NCBI RefSeq assembly: GCF_001579845.1
Contig: NZ_CP007440.1
Location: forward strand, 8,082,029 to 8,146,028
Length of the DNA: 64,000 nt
Direction: 5' to 3'
From: Rhodoplanes sp. Z2-YC6860
Lineage (GTDB): Bacteria; Pseudomonadota; Alphaproteobacteria; Rhizobiales; Xanthobacteraceae
Below the pieces are notes generated by a model that did no database searches, was not told the DNA's origin, and worked only from the letters and a program-made list of their open reading frames with translations. How positions within the stretch are numbered: the first letter of the stretch is position 1; each line of letters starts with the position of its first letter. Below are positions 52,878 through 62,573 of the stretch, piece after piece. Both the position numbers and the translations under genes were made by a program.

Positions 52878-54659
52878 TCAGAGGACGGACGCCCGATACA
52901 TGTAGGCGAACCAGCGCCGCAAATCGCCGAATTCGATGCGCGCGGCAAACGGCCAGCCGATTTCGTGCCTTTTGAAAAGACGATCGAGATAGGACCCGAG
53001 CGGTGGGCCGAGTTCCCGCGGCACGCCGGCGCGCAGCCACACGTCCTGATGCAGATCGAGAAAAAGGCTGTCCGCTAGCTTGTCTTCGACCATATCGGCG
53101 CGCGCCGGATCGAACAGCATCTCGACCTCGAACCTGGAGATCGGGCTCGCCGCCTCCGGCGACTGGCGTTGGTCCAGCAGGCCATCCGCGGCAAGGTATT
53201 CGGCGAGCAGAACGGCGCCTGCTTTGTCCCATTGCGCAGGCTTGTCGTCGAACGACACCGAATGGAAAAGAACTTCGGCGAGCGCCGCGTGGCCCTCGGG
53301 AAATTTCATCGCTGCGGTCGATAAAAGGCGTTCATCGTCCGATCGAACGATGAACATCTCGGATTCGGGAAGCTCGGCTCCGAGCAGCACCACGTCTGGA
53401 TCGATCCACCAGCCACCGTGACGGTGCAGCAAAGCATGCCGGAACAGGCTTGCGTGAATCGCGGATTGCGCGGGCTCGGCAAGTTTGCGGACGACACGCT
53501 CGGCCGGGGTGATGTCGGCCGCATTCCGCCACGTGATCCACGATGGTTTGTTCAGCGTCTTGTCGAAGGTGAACACTTCGACCCGATGCCCGCGATCGGC
53601 AAAGCTGCGCAGCCCAAGCAACTGATACGGCCCCATCGCGCCGCCGGCCCAAAATGTGCGAACGATCTGCGGCTTGGACGCAAGGTGCACTGGGATGCGG
53701 GCCGCCGGTGGATCAATCGCCACCGCGAGCCGCATATCGATTGCGGTGGCGCCATGCCCATCCAGACGATCGAGCGCATCGCCCGGTACATAGCGCATCT
53801 GGAGATGCCGTCTCACCTGGCGCAGAAATTGAAACTCCTCGAACCAGGCGGCGACGGCGTCGGCCGACAGCCGCGCTTCGTCCTCGAACGAAAAACCGAA
53901 ACGGGCAAACAGCCCGTCGAGGAAGCTGCCCTTGGGCGGGCCGAGATCCTTGGGAATCCGGACACGACGGCCGTATTCGTTCCACAAATGCACAAAGTCG
54001 CTCCGAGCCGCTTGCTCGTTCAGCTCGTCGCAGCGCATCGGATCGAACATCGCCGGCGTATCAAGGATCCCGATCGGATACGCGCTCGACGCCGGACGCA
54101 GAACATGATCAAGCGCGTAGTCGTGAACGAGTTTCGTCACCAAGGGCGGTCCGAGCAGGCCCCGCAAGGATGCCGGCGCCCCACGCTCGGTCTGCGGCAT
54201 GAGCGCGCGTGCCTCTTCGATCGCACCCGCCATCACCGGCGAGTGGACGGGAAACTTCATGATCGCGCCGTTTGCTTCCTTGTCGGTTTCCCACGCGAGA
54301 TAGACTTTGTCGGTCGGCAACCCGCGGAGACAGACCATGTCCAGATCGGCGTACCAACCGCCAAACCGGTGGAGGGCAGCATAACGGAATAAATCGGAAT
54401 GAAGCGCTGGCGAAGGATCGCCGTCCGGAAAGTAAAACCGGTGCACGGGGCCTGGCAAAAGGTCGCGCACGTCGAGCAGTTCGACTCCATCCGGCACACG
54501 CAGTGCCCTGTTCGTCGAATAGACGAAAACCTGGGCACCCGCCGCCACGAAACTTGTAAGCGAGAGCAACTCGTAAGGGCTGAGCGGCGGCCCGGTCCAA
54601 AACATTCTGACCGCGGGCTGGCCGGACAGTTGCTCCCCTTCGTCAGGATTCGATTGCAT
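52878..54659 (-). CDS. Two-domain DXD glycosyltransferase (Gly_transf_sug-like), copy 1
   Basis: A 593-residue cytoplasmic protein made of two homologous glycosyltransferase domains. Domain 1 begins VRMFWTGPPLSPYELLSL (about 17-34) and has ALHSDLFRYAALHRFGGWYADLDMV with the DXD sugar-nucleotide motif DLD at 105-107. Domain 2 begins VRTFWAGGAMGPYQLLGLRSF (about 330) and has AIHASLFRHALLHRHGGWWIDPDVV with DPD at 420-422. Each is of the type found in capsular and LPS sugar transferases (PF04488-like). The ATG at 54659 overlaps the end of the paralogous upstream gene by 17 bp. No signal peptide or membrane helix is seen. The acceptor is unknown. Confidence 0.88.
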   Translation of the reverse strand: MQSNPDEGEQLSGQPAVRMFWTGPPLSPYELLSLTSFVAAGAQVFVYSTNRALRVPDGVELLDVRDLLPGPVHRFYFPDGDPSPALHSDLFRYAALHRFGGWYADLDMVCLRGLPTDKVYLAWETDKEANGAIMKFPVHSPVMAGAIEEARALMPQTERGAPASLRGLLGPPLVTKLVHDYALDHVLRPASSAYPIGILDTPAMFDPMRCDELNEQAARSDFVHLWNEYGRRVRIPKDLGPPKGSFLDGLFARFGFSFEDEARLSADAVAAWFEEFQFLRQVRRHLQMRYVPGDALDRLDGHGATAIDMRLAVAIDPPAARIPVHLASKPQIVRTFWAGGAMGPYQLLGLRSFADRGHRVEVFTFDKTLNKPSWITWRNAADITPAERVVRKLAEPAQSAIHASLFRHALLHRHGGWWIDPDVVLLGAELPESEMFIVRSDDERLLSTAAMKFPEGHAALAEVLFHSVSFDDKPAQWDKAGAVLLAEYLAADGLLDQRQSPEAASPISRFEVEMLFDPARADMVEDKLADSLFLDLHQDVWLRAGVPRELGPPLGSYLDRLFKRHEIGWPFAARIEFGDLRRWFAYMYRASVL

Positions 54660-56451
54660 GTCTCTCGGACTCGATAGAAGCTTTAGACATGTGCACGAAC
54701 CAGCGGCGCAGATCGCCGTATTCCAGCCGCGCGGCAAACGGCCAGCCGACCTCATGCCGTTTGAACAACCGGTCGAGATAAGAGCCGAGCGGCGGCCCAA
54801 GCTCCCGCGGCACACCAGCCCGCAGCCAGGCGTCCTGATGCAGATCGAGAAACAGGCCGCCTTTGAGCTTCTCTTCAAGCACATCGGCCCGCGCCGGATC
54901 GAACAGCATTTCGACGTCGAACCACGAGATTGGGCTCACCAAGTCGGATGGCCGGCATTCATCGAGCAGGCCATCCGCAGCGATGCCGTCGGCGAGCAGA
55001 GCATCGCCTGCCTGGTCCCATTGCTCGGGCTTGCCGTCGAGTGACACCGAATGAAAGAGAACCTCGGCGAGCGTTGCGTGGCCCTGGGAAAACTTCATCA
55101 CCGCCGGTGACACGAGCCGCGTGTCGTGCGAGCGCGCCAGGAATATCTCGGCGTCGGGAAGCTCGGCGCCGAGCAGCAGCACGTCCGGTTCAATCCACCA
55201 GCCGCCGTGACGATGCAGCAATGCGTGGCGGAACAGGCTCGCGTGAATTGCCGATGACGCGGGCTTGTCGAACTCCCGGACGATCCGGTCTGGCGGAATG
55301 ATATCGGCTGCGTTTCGCCACGCGATCCACGACGGTTTTTCCAGAGCGCGGTCAAAGGTGAACACCTCGACCTGATGACCGCGATCGGCAAAGCTGCGCA
55401 GAGCGAGCAACTGGTACGGGCCGATCGGGCCGCCGGCCCAGAACGTGCGAACCGTCTGCGGCCTGGATGCCGGGGACACAGCGACCGACGATTCGCGGAT
55501 CCCGGCAGAACCGACCTTGCCCGTCTGCGGGCGTGCTGCGCTTATGAGAACATCGAGCGCATCGCTTGGGACGTAGCGTGCTTGCAGGCGCGCTCGCGCC
55601 TGCACCAGAAAGATCGATTCCTCGAACCACGCTGCGACGGCATCGGCGGACAGCCGCTCCTCGTCGTCGAACGAAAATCCAAACCGTTCAAACAAGCCGT
55701 CGAGAAAGCAGCCTTTGGGCGGTCCGAGTTCCTTGGGAATACGGACGCGGCGCAGGTATTCGTTCCACAGATGGACGAAATCGCTGCCAGCAATCCGCTC
55801 ATCGAGTTCATCCCGACGGCGGGGATCGAACATGGCGGGGGTTTCGAAAGGCTGAATCTCATAGGCGCTCGAGACCGGTCGCAGCACATGATCAAGCCCG
55901 TGGTCGTGAACGAGCTTCGTCACCAAAGGCGGTCCAAGCAGACCGCGCGACGATCCCGGGGCCCCGCGCTCGGTTTGCGGCAGGCGTGCGCGCGCCTCTG
56001 CCATCATGCCGGCCAACACCGGCGCGCGCGCCGGAAATTTCATGACCGCAGCATTCACAAGCGTGTCGGATTGCCACGCGAGATAGACTTTGTCAGTAGG
56101 CAGATTGCCAAGACAAACCATGTCGAGATCGGCATACCAGCCGCCAAAGCGGTGAACCGCGGCGTAACGCACCAAATTGGAATGGAGCGCCGGTGAGGGG
56201 TCGCCGTCCGGAAAGTAGAACCGGTGCACGGGGCCCGGCAAAAGCTCGCGCACGTCGAGTAGCTCGACTCCGTCAGGCACCTGCAGCGCCTTGTTCGACG
56301 AGTAAAGCAGCACCCGCGCACCCGCGGTAACGAAGCTTTGCAGCGAGAGCAGTTCGTAAGGGCTGAGCGGCGGTCCGGTCCAGAACATCCGGACCTCGGG
56401 CGGGCCGGACGGCCGCTCGTCAGCAAGGCTTTCGGAGGGTATGGATCGCAT
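54643..56451 (-). CDS. Two-domain DXD glycosyltransferase (Gly_transf_sug-like), copy 2
   Basis: A 602-residue paralogue of the downstream protein with the same two-domain layout. Domain 1 has VRMFWTGPPLSPYELLSLQSF and GGWYADLDMV (DLD at 108-110). Domain 2 has VRTFWAGGPIGPYQLLALRSFADRGHQVEVFTFD and GGWWIEPDVL, where the first Asp of DXD is Glu. Long stretches are identical between the copies, for example the C-terminal GVPRELGPPLGSYLDRLFKRHE. The ATG at 56451 is used; the frame upstream to 56856 is not protein-like and overlaps the divergent gene. The 17-bp overlap with copy 1 suggests coupled translation. Confidence 0.88.
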   Translation of the reverse strand: MRSIPSESLADERPSGPPEVRMFWTGPPLSPYELLSLQSFVTAGARVLLYSSNKALQVPDGVELLDVRELLPGPVHRFYFPDGDPSPALHSNLVRYAAVHRFGGWYADLDMVCLGNLPTDKVYLAWQSDTLVNAAVMKFPARAPVLAGMMAEARARLPQTERGAPGSSRGLLGPPLVTKLVHDHGLDHVLRPVSSAYEIQPFETPAMFDPRRRDELDERIAGSDFVHLWNEYLRRVRIPKELGPPKGCFLDGLFERFGFSFDDEERLSADAVAAWFEESIFLVQARARLQARYVPSDALDVLISAARPQTGKVGSAGIRESSVAVSPASRPQTVRTFWAGGPIGPYQLLALRSFADRGHQVEVFTFDRALEKPSWIAWRNAADIIPPDRIVREFDKPASSAIHASLFRHALLHRHGGWWIEPDVLLLGAELPDAEIFLARSHDTRLVSPAVMKFSQGHATLAEVLFHSVSLDGKPEQWDQAGDALLADGIAADGLLDECRPSDLVSPISWFDVEMLFDPARADVLEEKLKGGLFLDLHQDAWLRAGVPRELGPPLGSYLDRLFKRHEVGWPFAARLEYGDLRRWFVHMSKASIESERHAIES

Positions 56452-56558
56452 GCTGAAATGCGCACACTGCCGTCGGGACAAAGGTGGGGTAGCCTCGTTT
56501 TCACAACCGGGCAACTGGCACACAGCCAACGAACCATCCAGCCGGGAAAATAAGCGTC

Positions 56559-57752
56559 GTGAAGACCGTTCTGTTGGCCTGGGAACGCGGCGGTGGACTG
56601 GGGCACACAACCCACCTTCGCCGCATCGCTGCGCGGCTCCGGCCGCATGGGGTAAAGCCGATCGCAGTTGTGAGAAATCTCGCGACGACGGCGCCGCACC
56701 AGGGCGTTTTCGCCGAGGTCGCGGCGGCACCGCCTTGGCCCGTCGACGGGTCTTCGGCGACGCGAGGCATGTCCGGGCCCTCGGCCACTTTGAATGACAT
56801 GCTCTCGGCGGCAGGTCTCGCCGATGGCGAAGCTGTGGGTCGGATTCTCTCGGCATGGGACAAGATCTTCAGTTTGACGCGCCCCGATCTTGTGATCGCG
56901 GATTACTCGCCGCTTGCGGCACTGGCGGCGCGCGGACGTATCCCGCTGGTCGTGGTCGGCAACGGCTTCACCGTTCCGCCCGCCGAGATGCCGCGCTTTC
57001 CCCTGCTCCATCGAATCGTGCCGCCGGCGTTTGACGAGGCGCGGACGCTCGAAACGGTCAATACAGCGGCCGCAAGAGTCGGCTTGCCGCGCCTCGATCG
57101 GTTGCCGCAGCTCTTTGCCGGCGATGCGTGTCTCGCGCAATGCTTTCGGCTGCTCGACCCCTATGACGCACAGCGCGTCTCGCCAGTGCAGGGTCCGGTG
57201 TTCGAGGAACTGCCGATGTCGCGCGCCGCTGATGCGAAACAAGTCTTTGCTTATCTGTCGAACGACACCAATGCATGGACGTTTGCGTTGGAGGCACTTC
57301 TCCGGGTCGCAGAGCGCCTTCGAATCTATGCCCCGCTATGGCCTCAGGCGCCGCTCGACCGGCTTGCGGCAGCAGGAGCGCGCGTCGAAACGAGGCCGCA
57401 ACCGATCACGACAGTCCTTGCGGCCAGCCGGTTGATCGTTCACTTCGGCGGCAGTGGCCTCGCGTCGGAGGCTCTGGTCGCGGGCGTTCCGCAATTGGTA
57501 TTCGGCGACCACATCGAGCACAATCTCTATGGTGAGGCCCTTGAAAGGGCCGGCATTGCACGGCTGGTCCCAACCTATCTGCCGGATACGCGACTTGAGC
57601 CCCACGCCATCCGGGCGCTGATCGACGACGACGCCATGGTCGATCGGGCCGCGGCGCTCGGCAGCCGCTTGCGCACGACAGCGGCCAGGCACGATGCACT
57701 CGCCCATTGCGAAGCGATCTGCATGGATCTGCTTCGTGCGAGCCATCCGTGA
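56559..57752 (+). CDS. UGT/MGT-like glycosyltransferase (GT-B fold)
   Basis: A 397-residue enzyme with a GTG start at 56559. The N-terminal MKTVLLAWERGGGLGHTTHLRRIAARL is the GT-B acceptor-side opening. In the C-terminal half, FGGSGLASEALVAGVPQLVFGDHIEHNLYGEALERAGIARLV is the nucleotide-sugar binding signature of family GT1 (HxGxG-x-E-P-x-x-x-E/Q). It is divergent from the double glycosyltransferase genes across a 107-bp gap and probably belongs to the same surface-glycan or glycoprotein function. The acceptor may be a lipid, a small molecule or protein-linked sugar; it cannot be told from sequence. Confidence 0.88.
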   Translation: MKTVLLAWERGGGLGHTTHLRRIAARLRPHGVKPIAVVRNLATTAPHQGVFAEVAAAPPWPVDGSSATRGMSGPSATLNDMLSAAGLADGEAVGRILSAWDKIFSLTRPDLVIADYSPLAALAARGRIPLVVVGNGFTVPPAEMPRFPLLHRIVPPAFDEARTLETVNTAAARVGLPRLDRLPQLFAGDACLAQCFRLLDPYDAQRVSPVQGPVFEELPMSRAADAKQVFAYLSNDTNAWTFALEALLRVAERLRIYAPLWPQAPLDRLAAAGARVETRPQPITTVLAASRLIVHFGGSGLASEALVAGVPQLVFGDHIEHNLYGEALERAGIARLVPTYLPDTRLEPHAIRALIDDDAMVDRAAALGSRLRTTAARHDALAHCEAICMDLLRASHP

Positions 57753-57903
57753 ACGGACTTACATTGTGACGCCAATGCGCCGCGGCAGCGCACAGAGTTG
57801 TGCGCGAAGCCTGGCACCGGCTTGAACAAACCATGATGTGTTGCCCATATCCACACCTCGACACGGCAACAGATTCTCCACTCTCGCGAATGAGGTGTTC
57901 TTG

Positions 57904-60228
57904 ATGGCTTCGATTGAGGTGCGCATCGCCGAGGAACTCGGCGTCAAGGAGCAACAGGTCCAGGCGACTGTCGAACTCCTCGACGGCGGCGCGACGGTCC
58001 CGTTCATCGCGCGCTATCGCAAGGAAGTCACCGGATCGCTGGACGACACGCAACTTCGAACTCTCGAAGAGCGTTTGCGATATCTGCGCGAACTCGAGGA
58101 GCGCCGCAAAGTCATCCTCGACTCGATTCGCGAGCAAGGAAAGCTCGACGCCACGCTTGAAGCCACCATTATGGCGGCAGACAGCAAGGGCCGGCTCGAA
58201 GACATTTATCTGCCCTACAAGCCCAAGCGCCGCACCAAAGCCGAGATCGCCAAGGAGGCCGGCCTTGAGCCGCTTGCAGACCTGCTGCTGAACGAGCCGA
58301 AGAACGTTCCGGCCGTCAGCGCCGAGCCGTTCGTCTCCGCGGACAAGAATGTCGCCGACGTGGCGGCAGCGCTCGAAGGCGCGCGTGCCATTCTGGTCGA
58401 GCGCTTCGCTGAAAATGCCGACTTGATCGGCTCGCTCCGTGAGGAGCTGTGGACCAACGGGCGGCTGAAGTCGGCCGTGCTGGAAGGCAAGAAGGAAGCC
58501 GGCGCGAAGTTCAGCGACTATTTCGATTTTTCCGAAAGCCTGAACAAGATGCCGTCGCATCGCGTCCTGGCGCTGCTCCGCGGCGAGCGCGAGGAGGTGC
58601 TCGGCCTGAAGATCGAGCCGGATGACGGCACCGCGCAGAGCACCGTCAGCGCCTACGAACTGCGCATCATGCGCGCCTACGCCATCTCGGACCAGGGACG
58701 GCCGGGCGACAAGTGGCTCGCCGAAACCGTGCGCTGGGCATGGCGCACGAGAATCCTCGGTAGCCTTTCGATCGACGTCCGCTTGCGGTTGTGGACCGCA
58801 GCCGAGGAGGAGGCGGTGCGCGTGTTCGCCGCCAACCTGCGCGACCTTCTGCTTGCGGCGCCGGCCGGCGCACGTGCGACGCTCGGGCTTGACCCGGGAT
58901 TCCGCACCGGTGTGAAGGTCGCGGTGGTGGACGCCACCGGCAAAGTCGTCGACACCACCGCGATCTTCCCGCACGAGCCGCAACGGCGTTGGGACGAGGC
59001 GCTCGCCATTCTCGCAAATCTCGTGCGCAAGCATCGCGTGGAGCTGATTGCGATCGGCAATGGCACGGCCTCGCGCGAAACCGAGAAGCTCGCGAACGAA
59101 CTGGTGAAAGGCCTCCCGGAGCTCAAACTGCACAAGGTCGTGGTGTCGGAAGCCGGCGCCTCGGTCTACTCGGCTTCGGCGTTTGCGGCCGAGGAGTTGC
59201 CCGGGCTCGACGTCACGCTGCGCGGCGCGGTGTCGATCGCCCGCCGCCTGCAGGACCCGCTGGCCGAGCTCGTGAAGATCGACCCCAAGTCGATCGGCGT
59301 CGGCCAGTACCAGCACGATCTCAGCGAGTTCAAATTGTCCCGGTCGCTCGGCGCGGTGGTCGAGGACTGCGTCAATCGCGTCGGCGTGGATTTGAACACA
59401 GCCTCGGCGCCGCTGCTGGCGCGGGTCTCGGGGATCGGCCAGGGATTGGCGCAAGGCATCGTGTCGCACCGCGACACGCATGGCCCGTTCAAGTCCCGCA
59501 AGGCGTTGAAGGACGTCCCCCGCCTTGGCCCCAAGGCGTTCGAGCAATGTGCAGGCTTCCTGCGTATCCCGGGCGGCGACGATCCGCTCGACACCTCGGC
59601 GGTGCATCCGGAATCGTATCCGGTGGTGCGGCGGATTCTCGAAGCGACCAAGAGCGACATCAAGGTTCTGATCGGCAACACGTCGGCGCTGCGCGCGCTC
59701 TCGCCCAAGTCTTTCGTCGATGAGAAGTTCGGCCTGCCGACGGTGACCGACATCCTGCGTGAGCTGGAAAAGCCGGGACGCGACCCTCGGCCGGCCTTCG
59801 AGACCGCGGAGTTCAAGGAAGGCGTCGAGACGCTGGATGATCTCAAGCCCGGCATGGTGCTCGAGGGCGCGGTGACCAACGTCGCGGCATTCGGAGCGTT
59901 CGTGGACATTGGCGTGCACCAGGACGGGCTGGTGCATGTCTCCGCGATGGCCAAGACCTTCGTGAAAGACCCGCGCGAGGTGGTGAAGCCGGGCGATATC
60001 GTGCGCGTGAAGGTGCTGGAGGTCGACAAGCCGCGCAAGCGCATCAGCCTGTCGCTGCGGCTTGACGACGAAGCCGGTGCCCAGAGGACGCGCGCACCCG
60101 CCGCGGACCGTGACTCGGGCAAACGAAGCTTCGCCGCGCCCAGGACCGGCAAAGAGGCCTCCAAGACTGCTTCCTCGGGCGGCGCCATGGCCGAGGCCCT
60201 GCGGCGGGCCGGCTTCAGCAGAAACTGA
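57904..60228 (+). CDS. tex: Tex-family RNA-binding transcription accessory protein
   Basis: A 774-residue protein, full length for the family. In order it has an N-terminal helical Tex domain ([40 protein letters not shown]), a YqgF/RNase H-like domain ([20 protein letters not shown], about 325-420), helix-hairpin-helix repeats (about 490-570, [15 protein letters not shown] and [21 protein letters not shown]) and a C-terminal S1 RNA-binding domain ([26 protein letters not shown], about 650-720). A basic tail follows. The ATG at 57904 is chosen over the frame start at 57838. Tex acts in RNA metabolism and transcription. It is monocistronic. Confidence 0.97.
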   Translation: MASIEVRIAEELGVKEQQVQATVELLDGGATVPFIARYRKEVTGSLDDTQLRTLEERLRYLRELEERRKVILDSIREQGKLDATLEATIMAADSKGRLEDIYLPYKPKRRTKAEIAKEAGLEPLADLLLNEPKNVPAVSAEPFVSADKNVADVAAALEGARAILVERFAENADLIGSLREELWTNGRLKSAVLEGKKEAGAKFSDYFDFSESLNKMPSHRVLALLRGEREEVLGLKIEPDDGTAQSTVSAYELRIMRAYAISDQGRPGDKWLAETVRWAWRTRILGSLSIDVRLRLWTAAEEEAVRVFAANLRDLLLAAPAGARATLGLDPGFRTGVKVAVVDATGKVVDTTAIFPHEPQRRWDEALAILANLVRKHRVELIAIGNGTASRETEKLANELVKGLPELKLHKVVVSEAGASVYSASAFAAEELPGLDVTLRGAVSIARRLQDPLAELVKIDPKSIGVGQYQHDLSEFKLSRSLGAVVEDCVNRVGVDLNTASAPLLARVSGIGQGLAQGIVSHRDTHGPFKSRKALKDVPRLGPKAFEQCAGFLRIPGGDDPLDTSAVHPESYPVVRRILEATKSDIKVLIGNTSALRALSPKSFVDEKFGLPTVTDILRELEKPGRDPRPAFETAEFKEGVETLDDLKPGMVLEGAVTNVAAFGAFVDIGVHQDGLVHVSAMAKTFVKDPREVVKPGDIVRVKVLEVDKPRKRISLSLRLDDEAGAQRTRAPAADRDSGKRSFAAPRTGKEASKTASSGGAMAEALRRAGFSRN

Positions 60229-60247
60229 TGCCGGTCTGATCGCTCAT

Positions 60248-61357
60248 CTATTGACGTTGGAAGTAGATCGCCTGCAGCTGATCCTTGAAGCTCGCGCTCG
60301 CTTCCAGCGCCCGTCGGAAATCGTCCTTGCGCAGGACGAAAACCTCGACCTCATCGGTGCCGGCGACGCAGGTGGCGTTGCGTGGCTCGTCGGCGATCAG
60401 TGCGTGCTCGCCGAACACCTGGCCGGCGCCGAGCGTGGCCACATGACGATCGTGGCTGCCTGCGCCCCGCCGCCGGACCTCGATGCTGCCTGAGCCGGTC
60501 AGGAAGAACTCTTCGCCGGGCTCGCCTTCCCGGATGATGATCTCGTCCTTGCGATAGCGCCGCCGTTTCATCCTCTCGGCGATGTTGGTGATCTCCGTCG
60601 GCGTCAAGTTCCTGAACAGATCGACCGTGCGGAGAAACTCGCAGATCATCAGAGCGTCACGCATGATCACGTCGGATCTGATCGCGCCGTCGACCATGTT
60701 CACGATGCGGTCGGCAAGCTCGATGATCCGGACATCGTGCGTAACCATGATCACGGCGCAGCCTTCCTGGGTGGTCAGCTCTTTGAGCAGGTCGACGACA
60801 ATCCGGCTGGAATCCTTATCGAGCGCGGCCGTCGGCTCGTCGGCGAGGATCAGCTTCGGCTTGTTGACCAGCGCCCGCGCAACCGCAACGCGCTGCCGCT
60901 GCCCGCCCGACAACGCCTTGGGCCTGTGGTCGATGCGATGGCCAAGGCCCAGGCGATCGAGGATCGCGGTGCCGTGGCGGCGCATCTCGGCGGGCGGACA
61001 GCTTCCGACCTGCATCGCCATCTGAACGTTTTCGAAGGCACTCAGCGAATCGAACAGATTGTGCATCTGGAAGATGAAGCCGATGTCGCGCCGCTTGGCG
61101 ACGAGGTCGCTGCCGTGCAGGCCGGACAGATCGTGACCGAGAACCTCGATGCGGCCGGACTGCACGGAACGCAGCGCGCCGATCAACGTCAGCAGCGTGG
61201 TTTTTCCGGAGCCCGATGGTCCGGTCAGGATCATGAGCTGGCCTGACGGAATCTCGAGATTGTTGTCGAACAGCACCTGATTGCGGGCGTCGCCTTCGCC
61301 GAAGAAGTGATTGACGCCTTCGACCCGCACCGCGGCGGCTGGTTCGTTCGCAGCCAT
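60248..61357 (-). CDS. DevA/LolD-like ABC ATPase fused to a cyclic-nucleotide-binding domain
   Basis: A 369-residue protein. Residues 1 to about 228 are a MacB/DevA-type ATPase with Walker A GPSGSGKTT (46-54), signature LSGGQRQ (149-155), Walker B LILADEPTAALD and H-loop His207 (MVTHDV). Residues of about 248-355 are a cNMP-binding domain: RKDEIIIREGEPGEEFFLTGSGSIEV, then phosphate-cassette-like FGEHALIADEPRNATC with Arg326. The fusion could let a nucleotide signal gate transport. Its ATG overlaps the stop of the upstream permease gene (TGATG at 61359-61355). It is the last gene of the exporter operon. Confidence 0.93.
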   Translation of the reverse strand: MAANEPAAAVRVEGVNHFFGEGDARNQVLFDNNLEIPSGQLMILTGPSGSGKTTLLTLIGALRSVQSGRIEVLGHDLSGLHGSDLVAKRRDIGFIFQMHNLFDSLSAFENVQMAMQVGSCPPAEMRRHGTAILDRLGLGHRIDHRPKALSGGQRQRVAVARALVNKPKLILADEPTAALDKDSSRIVVDLLKELTTQEGCAVIMVTHDVRIIELADRIVNMVDGAIRSDVIMRDALMICEFLRTVDLFRNLTPTEITNIAERMKRRRYRKDEIIIREGEPGEEFFLTGSGSIEVRRRGAGSHDRHVATLGAGQVFGEHALIADEPRNATCVAGTDEVEVFVLRKDDFRRALEASASFKDQLQAIYFQRQ

Positions 61358-62571
61358 CAGAACAGATCCGCCGGGTTTGCGGCCATCACGCGACGGACCG
61401 CGAAGACACCTGACAGAATGCACATCGCGACCGTCAACACGAAGCAGCCGAGCGCAATCGCCAGGCTCATCCGCATCGGCACCAGCATCACCTCGGCGGC
61501 CGCATGAAAAAGAGCGATGCCGGCGAGCCAGGCCGGAATGAAGCCAACGACGGCGTAGAAGAACGCCTGCTGGAGCACGACGCGGACCAGGTACGAGTTC
61601 TCATATCCCATCGCCTTCAGCGTGGCGTATTGCGGAATCTGATCGGACAGGTCGGTGTAGAGAATCTGATAGGAGATCACCATACCGACAACGAAACCGA
61701 TTGCCGTGCCGAGCATGAAGATCGGCCCAACCGGCGAAACGTCGTTCTGGAATCTCTTTTCCAATGCGAACAGCTGGTCGCGGGTCAGCACCGCCACGCC
61801 CTTCGGCAAGGCGTCGCGCAAAGACGCCTGGACCTTCTCGATGGAGAAGCCTGGACGCACCTTGACGACGCCGATTTCGACATCAGTGAGCTCATCGTTG
61901 TTCGAGCTTGCCGAGAACAGATCGAGGAAGGTGCGGTCGCTGGTGATCACGGTGCCGTCGGTGATGAAATCCGGGCCGAGCGCAAAGGTGCCGACGACGC
62001 GGATGCGCCGGCGAGCGAGTTCGCTCACCGTTCCATCGTCCGCCTGACCGACGAAGTCGCGGCTGCGGGTATCGAACAGCGCCGTGTCGGGCCGCCTGAG
62101 CGCATCAAGATGCTGCTTGACCTCAGGGAACAGGAACACCGGCTGGTCGGGATCGAAGGCCAGGACCTGGATGATGTGCGTCTTCTTCGTCTGCGGATTC
62201 TTCCAGAATGAGTTCATCCACTCGCCGTAGATCGGGCGTGCCGACTGCACACCTTCGACCCCTCGCGAGGCGTAAAGATAACGGCGCGGGAACGGGTCTT
62301 TCCGGCCGAAGCGGAATTTCGTCGAACTGACGATGAAAAGATCACCGTCGAGGTTGCGCAAAATCTCAAGCGAGCTGTCGATGAACGCGACCCGGAAGCC
62401 GAGCTGCAGCAGCATCAGCAGCACGGCAAAACCGATGCCGCTGACCGACCGGATGAGCCGCCTGCGATCCGCCAGCATGTTGCGCCAGGCGAGCGGCACG
62501 TGAGTGCGCGGCACCATCAATTGAGAATGCAGGTGCCCGATCCAGTCCGTCCGCTCACCGCTCCAGGCCAT
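61357..62571 (-). CDS. DevC-like FtsX-domain ABC exporter permease (second)
   Basis: A 404-residue inner-membrane protein of the MacB/DevC type. An N-terminal helix (SVSGIGFAVLLMLLQLGFRVAF) is followed by a large periplasmic domain and a C-terminal FtsX unit of three helices (GTAIGFVVGMVISYQILYTDLSDQIPQYATLKAMGYENSYL...). The motif IPQYATLKAMGY is characteristic of DevC. It is a diverged paralogue of the permease encoded at 62574-63704, and the start lies 2 bp after that gene's stop. Together they probably form a heterodimeric permease. Confidence 0.93.
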   Translation of the reverse strand: MAWSGERTDWIGHLHSQLMVPRTHVPLAWRNMLADRRRLIRSVSGIGFAVLLMLLQLGFRVAFIDSSLEILRNLDGDLFIVSSTKFRFGRKDPFPRRYLYASRGVEGVQSARPIYGEWMNSFWKNPQTKKTHIIQVLAFDPDQPVFLFPEVKQHLDALRRPDTALFDTRSRDFVGQADDGTVSELARRRIRVVGTFALGPDFITDGTVITSDRTFLDLFSASSNNDELTDVEIGVVKVRPGFSIEKVQASLRDALPKGVAVLTRDQLFALEKRFQNDVSPVGPIFMLGTAIGFVVGMVISYQILYTDLSDQIPQYATLKAMGYENSYLVRVVLQQAFFYAVVGFIPAWLAGIALFHAAAEVMLVPMRMSLAIALGCFVLTVAMCILSGVFAVRRVMAANPADLF

Positions 62572-62573
62572 GG

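Noticed and set aside
57406-59937. 843-residue open frame antisense to tex
   Set aside because: It is the mirror of the tex reading frame in GC-rich DNA; its composition (Arg/Leu/His/Gly rich) is not protein-like and tex is fully recognisable.
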